Assembly: GCA_902515625.1 (NCBI GenBank)
Contig: CABXVD010000002.1
Location: forward strand, 1 to 61,466
Direction: 5' to 3'
DNA length: 61,466 bases
Origin: an uncultured Pelagibacteraceae bacterium
GTDB lineage: Bacteria > Pseudomonadota > Alphaproteobacteria > Pelagibacterales > Pelagibacteraceae
Shown piece by piece: positions 36,796 to 44,893 of this stretch (position 1 is the stretch's first letter; each line of letters starts with the position of its first letter). The notes under the pieces are model-generated. The model had not been told where the DNA came from, did no database searches, and saw only the letters and a list, made by a program, of their open reading frames with translations. The position numbers and the translations under genes were made by a program.

Positions 36796-37455
36796 CTATC
36801 TTTTCTTTATTTTATTATATAGATCTTTATTTTCTTTATCTTTTAATGAAGAGTTAAATTTATTAATGGCTTTTTTATATTTAGCTATTAATTTTTCACG
36901 TTTTTGAATATCCTTATTTATTTTATTTTCATTTATTTTACCTTGATTTAAAAAATCTCCCATAACCCAAAATCTTTCCATTGCGTCTTCTGGCGAAACA
37001 CTTAAATCCATCCCTAAAGATTTTCTCATTTTTTCTTTTGATTTGTTTAATTTTATTAAAGCAACTATATCTTTTTTATATTTTTTTTTTTCAGGCCAAT
37101 ATTCAATAAATTTTTTAATCCTTTTTTCTTTTTTTTTTAATTTATTTAAATAAAATAATTCGAACATTGCTAATGCATATAATTGGTCTCCTGGCTTCCT
37201 TTGATGATAAATTTGATTTTTTTTAAAAGTTAGAGACATTTCTTTAGAAGCTTTAGGAGCCATACAGGTAAATTTTTTTTTACACTCCTCTCCAAAAAGT
37301 TTAATCATTCCCTCAGGATATTTTGTTGGTTCTGAATAAGTGCCCAATGCTTTAATCTCTTCCATTACTGATAGAGAGTTTTTTGTGTCACTATAAGAGA
37401 TCGAAATAAATAAAACCCAAAATAATATTAACCAGGAAAATGCAATAGATTTCAT
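36796..37455 (-). CDS. Lys-rich exported protein, first gene of the two-gene module
   Basis: The 219-residue protein has a signal peptide (about residues 1-22), a YPEGM motif (about 45-49) and two Cys-containing stretches (EECKKKFTCMAP). The body is very Lys-rich and predicted helical. SKEKMRKSLGMDLSVSPEDA and MERFWVMGDFL (about 139-171) align with EAMRMSLNISPK and EAVLKFWATGKML of the Lys-rich protein at 23326. Both are followed directly by a secreted helical/low-complexity gene. Function unknown; conserved aromatic FW and YPEGM positions suggest a real fold. Confidence 0.65.
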   Translation of the reverse strand: MKSIAFSWLILFWVLFISISYSDTKNSLSVMEEIKALGTYSEPTKYPEGMIKLFGEECKKKFTCMAPKASKEMSLTFKKNQIYHQRKPGDQLYALAMFELFYLNKLKKKEKRIKKFIEYWPEKKKYKKDIVALIKLNKSKEKMRKSLGMDLSVSPEDAMERFWVMGDFLNQGKINENKINKDIQKREKLIAKYKKAINKFNSSLKDKENKDLYNKIKKR

Positions 37456-37551
37456 TGTTCGATTACAGACTTTATTTTTTTATTTTATAAGGTCAAATAT
37501 AAAAAAACCCAAAATAAGTTTAATGCTATATTGTTATTTTTTTTAGTATAT

Positions 37552-37637
37552 TGGTGCGGTCGGAGAGACTCGAACTCTCATGGACTTAGTCCACACGGCC
37601 CTCAACCGTGCCTGTCTACCAATTTCAGCACGACCGC
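37552..37637 (-). tRNA. tRNA-Leu (anticodon GAG)
   Basis: Read on the minus strand, GCGGTCG at 37637-37631 pairs with CGACCGC to form the acceptor stem, followed by discriminator A and an encoded CCA (37554-37552). The anticodon stem CACGG/CCGTG closes the loop TTGAGGG, giving anticodon GAG for CUC/CUU leucine codons. The long variable arm (TGGACTAAGTCCA) is typical of tRNA-Leu. The T arm is GAGAGTTCGAGTCTCTC. Length is 86 bases including CCA. Confidence 0.97.
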
Positions 37638-37692
37638 AATATGTCCCATAATAAATGAATGACAACTATCTTTCAAATTGGTAAAAATCTGC

Positions 37693-38682
37693 ATGGAATT
37701 TACACAAGAAGTAAAGCAAGCAACAGATTCAATTTACCAAAAAATTTCTAAGGTTATGCCTGAAATTGAGTGGTCAGTTCATGCACCATATATTCACAAA
37801 ATTAATAAATTAAAAAAAGAAAAGAACGCAGTTATTCTCGCTCATAATTATCAAACACCTGAAATATATCATGGTGTTGCTGATTTTTCTGCAGACTCTT
37901 TGGCATTAGCAATTGAAGCTTCTAAAACTTCAGCAGATATAATTTTGATGGCAGGAGTTCATTTCATGGCAGAAACTGCAAAATTAATGAGTCCTGAAAA
38001 AAAAGTAATATTACCTGACATGGAAGCAGGTTGTTCCTTATCTTCATCAATAACTGGTAAGGATGTGAGATTATTAAAAGAAAAATATCCAGGTGTTCCT
38101 GTTGTTTCATATGTTAACACTTCTGCAGAAGTTAAAGCAGAAACTGATGTTTGTTGTACATCTGCTAATGCTGTTAAAATTGTAAAATCACTTGGAGTTA
38201 AAAAAGTAATATTTTTACCTGACGACTACCTTGCAAAGTATGTTGCATCGCAAACAGATGTAGAAATTATTTCTTGGAAAGGCATATGCATTGTTCATGA
38301 TCAATTTAATGAGAAAGAAATACATCATATTCGAAGAAATAACCCTGGAATAAAAATAATTGCACACCCTGAATGTCCTCCAGATGTTATTAAAGCAAGT
38401 GACTTTGCAGGCTCTACATCGGGTATGATCAATTACGTTAAAGATAACCAGCCTAAAAAAGTAATGATGGTTACTGAGTGTTCGATGAGTGACAACATTG
38501 AAGTTGAAAATCCAAATGTTGAGTTTATTAAGCCATGTAATATGTGTCCTCACATGAAAAAAATTACTCTTCCAAAAATTTTAGACTGTTTAGAAAATGA
38601 AACAGGTGAAATAATTATGGATAAAAAAACTATCGATAAGGCAAGAATTTCAGTTGAGAAAATGGCAGCCATCGGCAGATAA
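37693..38682 (+). CDS. nadA: quinolinate synthase A
   Basis: NadA condenses iminoaspartate with dihydroxyacetone phosphate to quinolinate, using a 4Fe-4S cluster, in NAD synthesis. Motifs include VILAHNYQTPEIY (about 48-60), DMEAGCSLSSS (first cluster Cys), MVTECSMSDN (second) and CNMCPHMKKI near the end (third). I chose the ATG at 37693 (329 residues) over a TTG at 37678, which gives a less typical N-terminus. nadC follows 4 bases later; nadB is not between or beside them. Confidence 0.95.
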   Translation: MEFTQEVKQATDSIYQKISKVMPEIEWSVHAPYIHKINKLKKEKNAVILAHNYQTPEIYHGVADFSADSLALAIEASKTSADIILMAGVHFMAETAKLMSPEKKVILPDMEAGCSLSSSITGKDVRLLKEKYPGVPVVSYVNTSAEVKAETDVCCTSANAVKIVKSLGVKKVIFLPDDYLAKYVASQTDVEIISWKGICIVHDQFNEKEIHHIRRNNPGIKIIAHPECPPDVIKASDFAGSTSGMINYVKDNQPKKVMMVTECSMSDNIEVENPNVEFIKPCNMCPHMKKITLPKILDCLENETGEIIMDKKTIDKARISVEKMAAIGR

Positions 38683-38686
38683 ATAA

Positions 38687-39520
38687 GTGTCAAAAATAAA
38701 ACTTAGTAAACAATTTATTCGAAATACCATCAAACTAGCACTAAATGAAGACCTATACCCGTCTGGAGATATTACCTCAGGTTTAATTAAAAATAATAAA
38801 ATTGTTTCTTTTAAACTTTTATCAAATCAAAATGCTGTAATAGGAGGTATGTTATTTGCTAAACAAGCTTTTGCATTAATTGATAGTAAAATTAAATTCA
38901 TAATCAAAAAGAAAGATGGCTCAAAGGTAAAAAAAGGTTCTTTAGTTGCTTTGATAAAGGGAAATGCAAAAAATATTTTGATAGCTGAAAGAGTTGCATT
39001 AAATATTTTATCTCACATTTCTGGTATAGCTACAAAGACTAATGCATTTGTAAAGCTAGCTGGAAAAAAAACAAAAATTTGTTGTACACGAAAAACAATT
39101 CCAAATTTAAGAGTAATTCAAAAATATGCAGTTAAGTTAGGAGGTGGAACAAATCATCGATTTAATTTAAGTGATGAATATTTAATTAAAGATAATCATA
39201 TAGCAAGTTCAGATCTAAGAAGTTTAGTCACTAAAGCTATCAAAAATAAAAAAGGAAGAAAAATCACAGTTGAAGTAGATAATCTCAATCAACTTAAATC
39301 AATAATAGGGCTTAAATTTAATACTATATTATTTGACAATATGAGTATTAAAAGTTTGAAAGAAGGCGTCAAAATTTCTAAAAATCGTTATGAAACTGAG
39401 GCATCAGGAAACATAAGTTTAAAAACAGTAAAGTCAGTTGCGGGAACTGGTGTTGATAGAATTTCCGTAGGATCAATCACTCATAGTGTTCAAGCAGTTG
39501 ATCTAAAATTAGAAATTTAA
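38687..39520 (+). CDS. nadC: nicotinate-nucleotide pyrophosphorylase
   Basis: NadC converts quinolinate and PRPP to nicotinate mononucleotide. The 277-residue protein starts at GTG. It has ALNEDLYPSGDITSGLI (about 18-34), AERVALNILSHISGIAT (about 102-118), CTRKTIPNLR (about 133-142, phosphate-binding), GGGTNHRFNLSDEYLIKDNH (about 152-171) and the C-terminal EASGNI and VDRISVGSITHS. It lies 4 bases after nadA. Its end overlaps the end of the convergent MazG-like gene by 4 bases. Confidence 0.95.
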   Translation: MSKIKLSKQFIRNTIKLALNEDLYPSGDITSGLIKNNKIVSFKLLSNQNAVIGGMLFAKQAFALIDSKIKFIIKKKDGSKVKKGSLVALIKGNAKNILIAERVALNILSHISGIATKTNAFVKLAGKKTKICCTRKTIPNLRVIQKYAVKLGGGTNHRFNLSDEYLIKDNHIASSDLRSLVTKAIKNKKGRKITVEVDNLNQLKSIIGLKFNTILFDNMSIKSLKEGVKISKNRYETEASGNISLKTVKSVAGTGVDRISVGSITHSVQAVDLKLEI

Positions 39521-39888
39521 GATACAAATTTAGATAGATTAGGTTTGAAGTAGTTTGGCCCTTTCATAACTTTGCCCGCATCATTGTATAAAGGTTTACC
39601 ATTTTCATCTAACTTACTCATATTTGAATTTTGAACCTCCTCGAAACACTTATCTAAGTCAATTCCAAATGCGTGGCCTGCTCCATAAGTAACATATAAA
39701 ATATCTGTCAAAGCATCAGCTACTTCTAATAAATCTTTTTTATTCATAGCGTCTGTTAGCTCTTCTAATTCCTCCTTAATGAGATCAATCCTTAATTTAT
39801 TGATTTTATCTGTGCTAAATGAAGCCTTAGTTTTGACATCTTGACCAAAAGTTTTCATGAAATTTCCTACTTTACTAAAATTCGACAT
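39517..39888 (-). CDS. MazG/PRA-PH-like nucleotide pyrophosphohydrolase
   Basis: This is a 123-residue all-alpha protein. It shows the metal-binding helix pattern of the all-alpha NTP pyrophosphohydrolase superfamily: LIKEELEELTDAM (about 35-47, the E..E motif) and EVADALTDILYV (about 56-67, the E..D motif). VTYGAGHAFGID follows. Members hydrolyse NTPs or phosphoribosyl-ATP; sequences like this often are annotated as phosphoribosyl-ATP diphosphatase-like, but no histidine genes adjoin. Likely a house-cleaning NTPase; substrate unknown. Confidence 0.75.
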   Translation of the reverse strand: MSNFSKVGNFMKTFGQDVKTKASFSTDKINKLRIDLIKEELEELTDAMNKKDLLEVADALTDILYVTYGAGHAFGIDLDKCFEEVQNSNMSKLDENGKPLYNDAGKVMKGPNYFKPNLSKFVS

Positions 39889-39955
39889 ATTGCTCCTGTA
39901 TGTTTTTAATAATTTATTGTATATTTATAACTATTTGTAACTTAGAAATTAATCA

Positions 39956-41344
39956 ATGAAATTAAGAAAAGAATTTGACAGCATTGGAAGTGTCAATGTT
40001 CCTAATGATAAGCTATGGGGAGCATCTACTCAAAGATCTAACAAATTTTTTAATATTGGTAAAATTTTAGTAAATATTTCCATCATCAAATCTATTGCTA
40101 TTATTAAGAGATCTGCAGCTATAGTTCACGCAAAAGACAAATTAATTGATAGCAGAATATCAAAATCTATCATAAGAGCTTCAGATGAAGTAATCAAGGG
40201 CAAGTTAGATAATAATTTTCCATTAAAAGTTTGGCAAACAGGCTCTGGAACACAAACAAATATGAATGTTAATGAAGTTATTGCCAATCGTGCAATAGAA
40301 ATAATGGGTGGGAAAAAAGGTTCAAAAAAACCTGTTCATCCAAATGATCATGTGAATAAATCACAATCCACAAATGATGTTTTTCCAACTGCAATGCATA
40401 TTTCGGTTGCAAAAGAAACATTAAGTAAATTGTTACCGAACTTAAAGATTTTAGAAAAAGAATTAAATAGAAAATCCAGAGAATTTAAAAATATAGTAAA
40501 AATTGGACGGACACATCTTCAAGACGCAACTCCTCTTTCTTTAGGTCAAGAATTTTCGGGATACCATGTACAAGTTAAAAAAAGTATCGAAAGGATTGAA
40601 CATGCTTTAAATGAGATTTTATTTCTTGCGCAAGGTGGAACAGCGGTTGGAACAGGAATAAATTCAAGAAAAAACTTTGATAAAAAAATAGTAAAAGAAA
40701 TAGCAAAATTTACAAAAATAAAATTCAAACCTGCGCCAAATAAATTTGCCGAGCTAGCTGCTCATGATTCGATAGTTAATTTTTCTGGAACCTTAAATAC
40801 ATGTGCAGTAGCTCTTATGAAGATATCTAATGATATTAGATTTTTAGGGTCAGGTCCAAGAGCTGGTTATGGAGAATTAATTTTACCTGAGAATGAACCA
40901 GGTTCATCGATAATGCCTGGCAAAATTAATCCGACTCAATGTGAGGCAGTTACAATGGTTTGCGTAAAAGTTATTGGAAACCATAACGGTATTACAATGG
41001 CTGGGTCTCATGGACATTTTGAATTGAATGTTTTCAAACCTTTGATTGCACATAATATTTTACAATCAATAGATCTTATAGCTGACAGTACTAAAAATTT
41101 TGCCGTTTATTGTGTTAGAGGGATAAAAGCGAATAAAAAGAAAATTCAGGAACATTTAGACAATTCTTTGATGCTCGTTACAGCGCTAGCACCTCATATT
41201 GGCTACGATAATGCTGCTAAAATTGCAAAAACGGCACTAAAAAACAATACCACCTTAAAACATGAAACATTAAAAACAGGACTGATTTCAGAAAAAGATT
41301 ATAAAAAAATAGTTGATCCTAAAAAAATGATCTATCCAGCGTAA
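39956..41344 (+). CDS. fumC: fumarate hydratase, class II
   Basis: FumC hydrates fumarate to malate in the TCA cycle without an iron-sulfur cluster. The 462-residue protein has the family motifs GSGTQTNMNVNEVIANRA (about 96-113), HPNDHVNKSQSTNDVFPTA (about 127-145), GRTHLQDATP (about 186) and the signature GSSIMPGKINPTQCE (about 318-332) with the catalytic Ser in the mobile loop. Its 3' end overlaps the convergent AsmA-like gene by 13 bases. Confidence 0.96.
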   Translation: MKLRKEFDSIGSVNVPNDKLWGASTQRSNKFFNIGKILVNISIIKSIAIIKRSAAIVHAKDKLIDSRISKSIIRASDEVIKGKLDNNFPLKVWQTGSGTQTNMNVNEVIANRAIEIMGGKKGSKKPVHPNDHVNKSQSTNDVFPTAMHISVAKETLSKLLPNLKILEKELNRKSREFKNIVKIGRTHLQDATPLSLGQEFSGYHVQVKKSIERIEHALNEILFLAQGGTAVGTGINSRKNFDKKIVKEIAKFTKIKFKPAPNKFAELAAHDSIVNFSGTLNTCAVALMKISNDIRFLGSGPRAGYGELILPENEPGSSIMPGKINPTQCEAVTMVCVKVIGNHNGITMAGSHGHFELNVFKPLIAHNILQSIDLIADSTKNFAVYCVRGIKANKKKIQEHLDNSLMLVTALAPHIGYDNAAKIAKTALKNNTTLKHETLKTGLISEKDYKKIVDPKKMIYPA

Positions 41345-42822
41345 GTTTTAAGAAGATCATTAATAATATTTTTTAAATATATTTTATTTTGCATATCAGA
41401 ACCACGAAAATAAATAGTATTTAATTTTTTGTTAACTTTTTGATTATATTTCCCATCAACCATAATATCATTTATCAATAATGCTTTTTCATCAAACGAA
41501 TATGAAAAACCTAAGTCGATTGTTTTTATTTTTTTTCTATAATTCTTTGGTGTGAGAAAATACTTATAAATATTTTTAAAATCCATAATATTTATTTGTG
41601 ATTTTCCATCTAGGAACAGTTTACCATCCTTAACAAAAATTAATGAGTCTGTTAACTTTATAATTGCTTTATCATTCCATTCTATTCTTGTATCGTCTAT
41701 ATCAATTAGACCTTCTTGAATTTTAAATTTTAAAAAAAAATTTACAAAATTTTGATAATTTTGAATTTTATCAGCAATAATTTTTAATTTAAAATCTATA
41801 TTTTTATTGTTAAAAATACTAGTTCTTAACAATTCAGGAATAATTGCATTAGCTCCAAATAAATAAGAAATATTTATTTCTTGTGTATCCCCTTCAAGAC
41901 TAGAGTAAAAAGGCTTAAAATTTAATTTTCCCTTATATAAAAATTTTTGTTCATCTAATTCATCATAATAATTGAACTCAAAAAAATTTTTTTTGGATTT
42001 GTAATTTAAGAAACTTTTTTTTTTGTTAAAATGAAGAGTAGCTGAGCCTGATTTAGTACCATCATTGTAATCAAACATATTTTCAATTTGTAATGTTGCA
42101 AGATCTAGTTTTAACTTAGTGTATAATTTTTTTTCATCTTCATGATCAATTGCCTCAAAAGAAAAAGATGTGTTAAATATTTCATTTTCTGAATAAAGAA
42201 TATTTTTTAATTGATTTTGATCATAATAATAATTCAAGTTTTTAATTTTATTCATAAATAAAACTTCTTTCTCCAAATTTCTAAAGAAAAAATTACTATT
42301 TTTGATTTTTAAATCAGCATCTAAAAAATTATTATTTAAAATTTGGAGAAAGAAATTACTATTTTTATTATTCAATTCAAAATTTGCGTTCTCCAAAATA
42401 ACTTCATTAATATTAAAATTTTTTATAGAAAATAAATTATCTAAGGAGACATAGATTTTTATTTGGTTTATCTCTGCAATATTTTTTTGGTTTTTAATAA
42501 TAATAGAGTCTTTAGTTATAAAATGTGGTCTTGGGAAAAAATTATAATTTAGTCTTTGATTAAAAGTAAAGTCTAAGTTGAATTTACTTAACAGTTCATT
42601 TTTTAATTCTTTTGAAATATCGTCCTGTTTGTAAAATGTAGGTAGTAAAAGGTATGAAATTAAGAAAAAAAAAACTGCGACAACAGAGAAGATAATTTTA
42701 TTATTTCTCGCTAGAATTTTTAAATTATCAAATTTTAACTTGTTTAAATTTTGCTCTAATAGACTATTAATTGATTTACTAATGTTTTTTAAATTTTTAA
42801 CAAATAAGTTTTGCTTGGCCAT
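41332..42822 (-). CDS. AsmA-like inner membrane-anchored protein
   Basis: This is a protein of about 496 residues with one transmembrane segment after a cytoplasmic stretch (about residues 43-62, IIFSVVAVFFFLISYLL) and a long periplasmic part. The region after the helix (FNLDFTFNQRLNYNFFPRPHFITKDSII, about 81-108) fits the AsmA N-terminal pattern, followed by repeated beta-strand units (LENANFEL, KIKNSNFFFRN). AsmA-like proteins form periplasmic bridge-like grooves linked to lipid transport. Very Asn/Lys/Phe-rich, as AT-driven composition would give. I use the Met at 42822; another lies at 42831. Confidence 0.65.
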   Translation of the reverse strand: MAKQNLFVKNLKNISKSINSLLEQNLNKLKFDNLKILARNNKIIFSVVAVFFFLISYLLLPTFYKQDDISKELKNELLSKFNLDFTFNQRLNYNFFPRPHFITKDSIIIKNQKNIAEINQIKIYVSLDNLFSIKNFNINEVILENANFELNNKNSNFFLQILNNNFLDADLKIKNSNFFFRNLEKEVLFMNKIKNLNYYYDQNQLKNILYSENEIFNTSFSFEAIDHEDEKKLYTKLKLDLATLQIENMFDYNDGTKSGSATLHFNKKKSFLNYKSKKNFFEFNYYDELDEQKFLYKGKLNFKPFYSSLEGDTQEINISYLFGANAIIPELLRTSIFNNKNIDFKLKIIADKIQNYQNFVNFFLKFKIQEGLIDIDDTRIEWNDKAIIKLTDSLIFVKDGKLFLDGKSQINIMDFKNIYKYFLTPKNYRKKIKTIDLGFSYSFDEKALLINDIMVDGKYNQKVNKKLNTIYFRGSDMQNKIYLKNIINDLLKTYAG

Positions 42823-42856
42823 TTTGATCAAGAAATCTTATAAAGTATTATTTTAA

Positions 42857-44893
42857 ATGATAAACAAAGATTATCTGGAAAATCTAAATGAACATCAAAA
42901 AGAGGCTGTATTACACCTAGATGGACCACTTTTAATTGTTGCTGGGGCTGGTTCAGGTAAAACTAAAGTTCTAACTTCCAGAATTGCCAATATTATTAAA
43001 GAAAAAAAGGCATTCCCTAATCAAATTTTAGCGGTAACTTTTACTAATAAAGCAGCAAAAGAAATGCAAAATAGAGTAAGTAATATTTTGGGATCTGCTG
43101 CAATTGGACTTTCTTGGCTTGGAACCTTTCACTCTATTTGTGCAAAACTACTTAGAAAACATGCATCTGCTGCAAACCTAAATTCAAATTTCACAATAAT
43201 AGATACAGACGATCAAATAAGACTTATTAAAAATATTTGTAAAGCTGAGAATGTAGATATTAAACAATTATCACCAAGATTTATATTGGCAATTGTAGAT
43301 CGTTGGAAGAACAAAGGATATTATCCATCTGAAGTCATTATTAGCAAAAAAGATATTTATGAAAAAACTATCTTGCCTCTGTATAAAATATATCAACAAA
43401 AATTAACTGATTTAAATTCATGTGACTTTGGTGATTTAATTTTACATACTGTAAAAGTCTTAGAGAACTATTCAGATATAAGAGAAATATATTCTAAAAA
43501 TTTTAAATATATTCTCGTTGACGAATATCAAGATACAAATTTTATTCAAAGTAAATGGCTTAATCTTTTATCTGAAAAAAATAAAAATATATGTTGTGTC
43601 GGGGATGATGATCAATCCATATACAGTTGGCGAGGAGCTGAAATTAAAAATTTTCTTGAATTCGATCAAATTTATAAAAATACAAAGGTCATAAGACTCG
43701 AGCAAAATTATAGGTCATCACAGAATATTCTATCTGTAGCATCTAATCTTATAGCTAATAATCAAAATCGAGTTGGAAAAACATTAACAACAAAGATGGA
43801 AGAAGGAGATTTAGTAAAATTAAACTGTTTTAAAAACGGTAAAGATGAAGCTATAGGAGTTTCAGATGAAATAGAAAAAAATATTAAGAAAAAATTTTCA
43901 TATAATAATGTTGCAATTCTTGTTAGAGCCATCTTTCAAACTCGAGAATTTGAAGAAAGATTTCTTAAAATAGGGATGCCTTATAGAATTTTAGGAGGAA
44001 CAAAATTTTATGAAAGAGCAGAAATTAAAGATTGCGTTGCTTATCTTAGATTGATTCATCAAGAAAAAGATGATTTAGCTTTTGAGAGAATTGTAAATAA
44101 TCCTAAGAGAGCAATAGGTGATAGTACTTTAAAAAATATTCACGAATTTGCAAAAGAAAATCATTTAAATTTAGAAAGAGCATCTATTAAGATGCTAGAA
44201 CAAAACCTCATTAAACCTAAAGCTAAAATTGGTCTAAGCTTATTTATTAATTCTTTAAATAAATGGAGAAATGATTTGAAAATTAAAAAATCAGGTCATA
44301 TTAAATTATTACAAATTGTCCTAGATGAATCAGGTTATTCAGCAATGCTTAAAAATAAAAAAGATTTAGATAACGAAAATAGACTAGAAAACATCAAAGA
44401 GTTACTAAGTGCTATGAAAGAGTTTGATACTTTGGATAGTTTTTTAGAACATGTATCTCTTGCAACCTCTGTAGATCAAGAATGGGATGGAGAAAAAGTT
44501 AATATGATGACAATGCATGCTGCAAAAGGTTTAGAATTTGATGTAGTTTTTTTACCAGGATGGGAAGAAGGACTATTCCCACATCAAAAATCTATTGAAG
44601 AAAAGGGCCAAAAAGGCCTCGAAGAGGAAAGAAGGCTTGCTTATGTTGGGATAACTAGAGCCAAACAAAAAGCTATAATTTCATTTTCAATGAATAGATT
44701 TTATCAAGGCGACTGGATTGATAGTATGGCATCAAGATTTATTGAGGAACTACCTGAAAAAAATTTAGAAAAAAATTCATTTTTTGATGATCAGTCTAAT
44801 ACAGAAGAGGATTTTGAGTTTAACCAAGATTTTGAAGTAGAAGAAGGAACCAGAAGTCCAGGATGGATACGATACCAAAAAAGAATAAAGTGA
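42857..44893 (+). CDS. uvrD: UvrD/PcrA-type DNA helicase (SF1A)
   Basis: The 678-residue helicase has the superfamily 1 motifs in order: Q-motif LNEHQKEAV (about 10-18), Walker A GAGSGKT (30-36), AVTFTNKAAKEM, Walker B LVDEYQDTN (about 217-225), GDDDQSIYSWRGA, LEQNYRSSQNI, MMTMHAAKGLEFD and ERRLAYVGITRAK. It unwinds DNA 3'-5' in excision and mismatch repair and replication restart. It ends TGATG, overlapping the start of the aminopeptidase gene. Confidence 0.95.
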   Translation: MINKDYLENLNEHQKEAVLHLDGPLLIVAGAGSGKTKVLTSRIANIIKEKKAFPNQILAVTFTNKAAKEMQNRVSNILGSAAIGLSWLGTFHSICAKLLRKHASAANLNSNFTIIDTDDQIRLIKNICKAENVDIKQLSPRFILAIVDRWKNKGYYPSEVIISKKDIYEKTILPLYKIYQQKLTDLNSCDFGDLILHTVKVLENYSDIREIYSKNFKYILVDEYQDTNFIQSKWLNLLSEKNKNICCVGDDDQSIYSWRGAEIKNFLEFDQIYKNTKVIRLEQNYRSSQNILSVASNLIANNQNRVGKTLTTKMEEGDLVKLNCFKNGKDEAIGVSDEIEKNIKKKFSYNNVAILVRAIFQTREFEERFLKIGMPYRILGGTKFYERAEIKDCVAYLRLIHQEKDDLAFERIVNNPKRAIGDSTLKNIHEFAKENHLNLERASIKMLEQNLIKPKAKIGLSLFINSLNKWRNDLKIKKSGHIKLLQIVLDESGYSAMLKNKKDLDNENRLENIKELLSAMKEFDTLDSFLEHVSLATSVDQEWDGEKVNMMTMHAAKGLEFDVVFLPGWEEGLFPHQKSIEEKGQKGLEEERRLAYVGITRAKQKAIISFSMNRFYQGDWIDSMASRFIEELPEKNLEKNSFFDDQSNTEEDFEFNQDFEVEEGTRSPGWIRYQKRIK

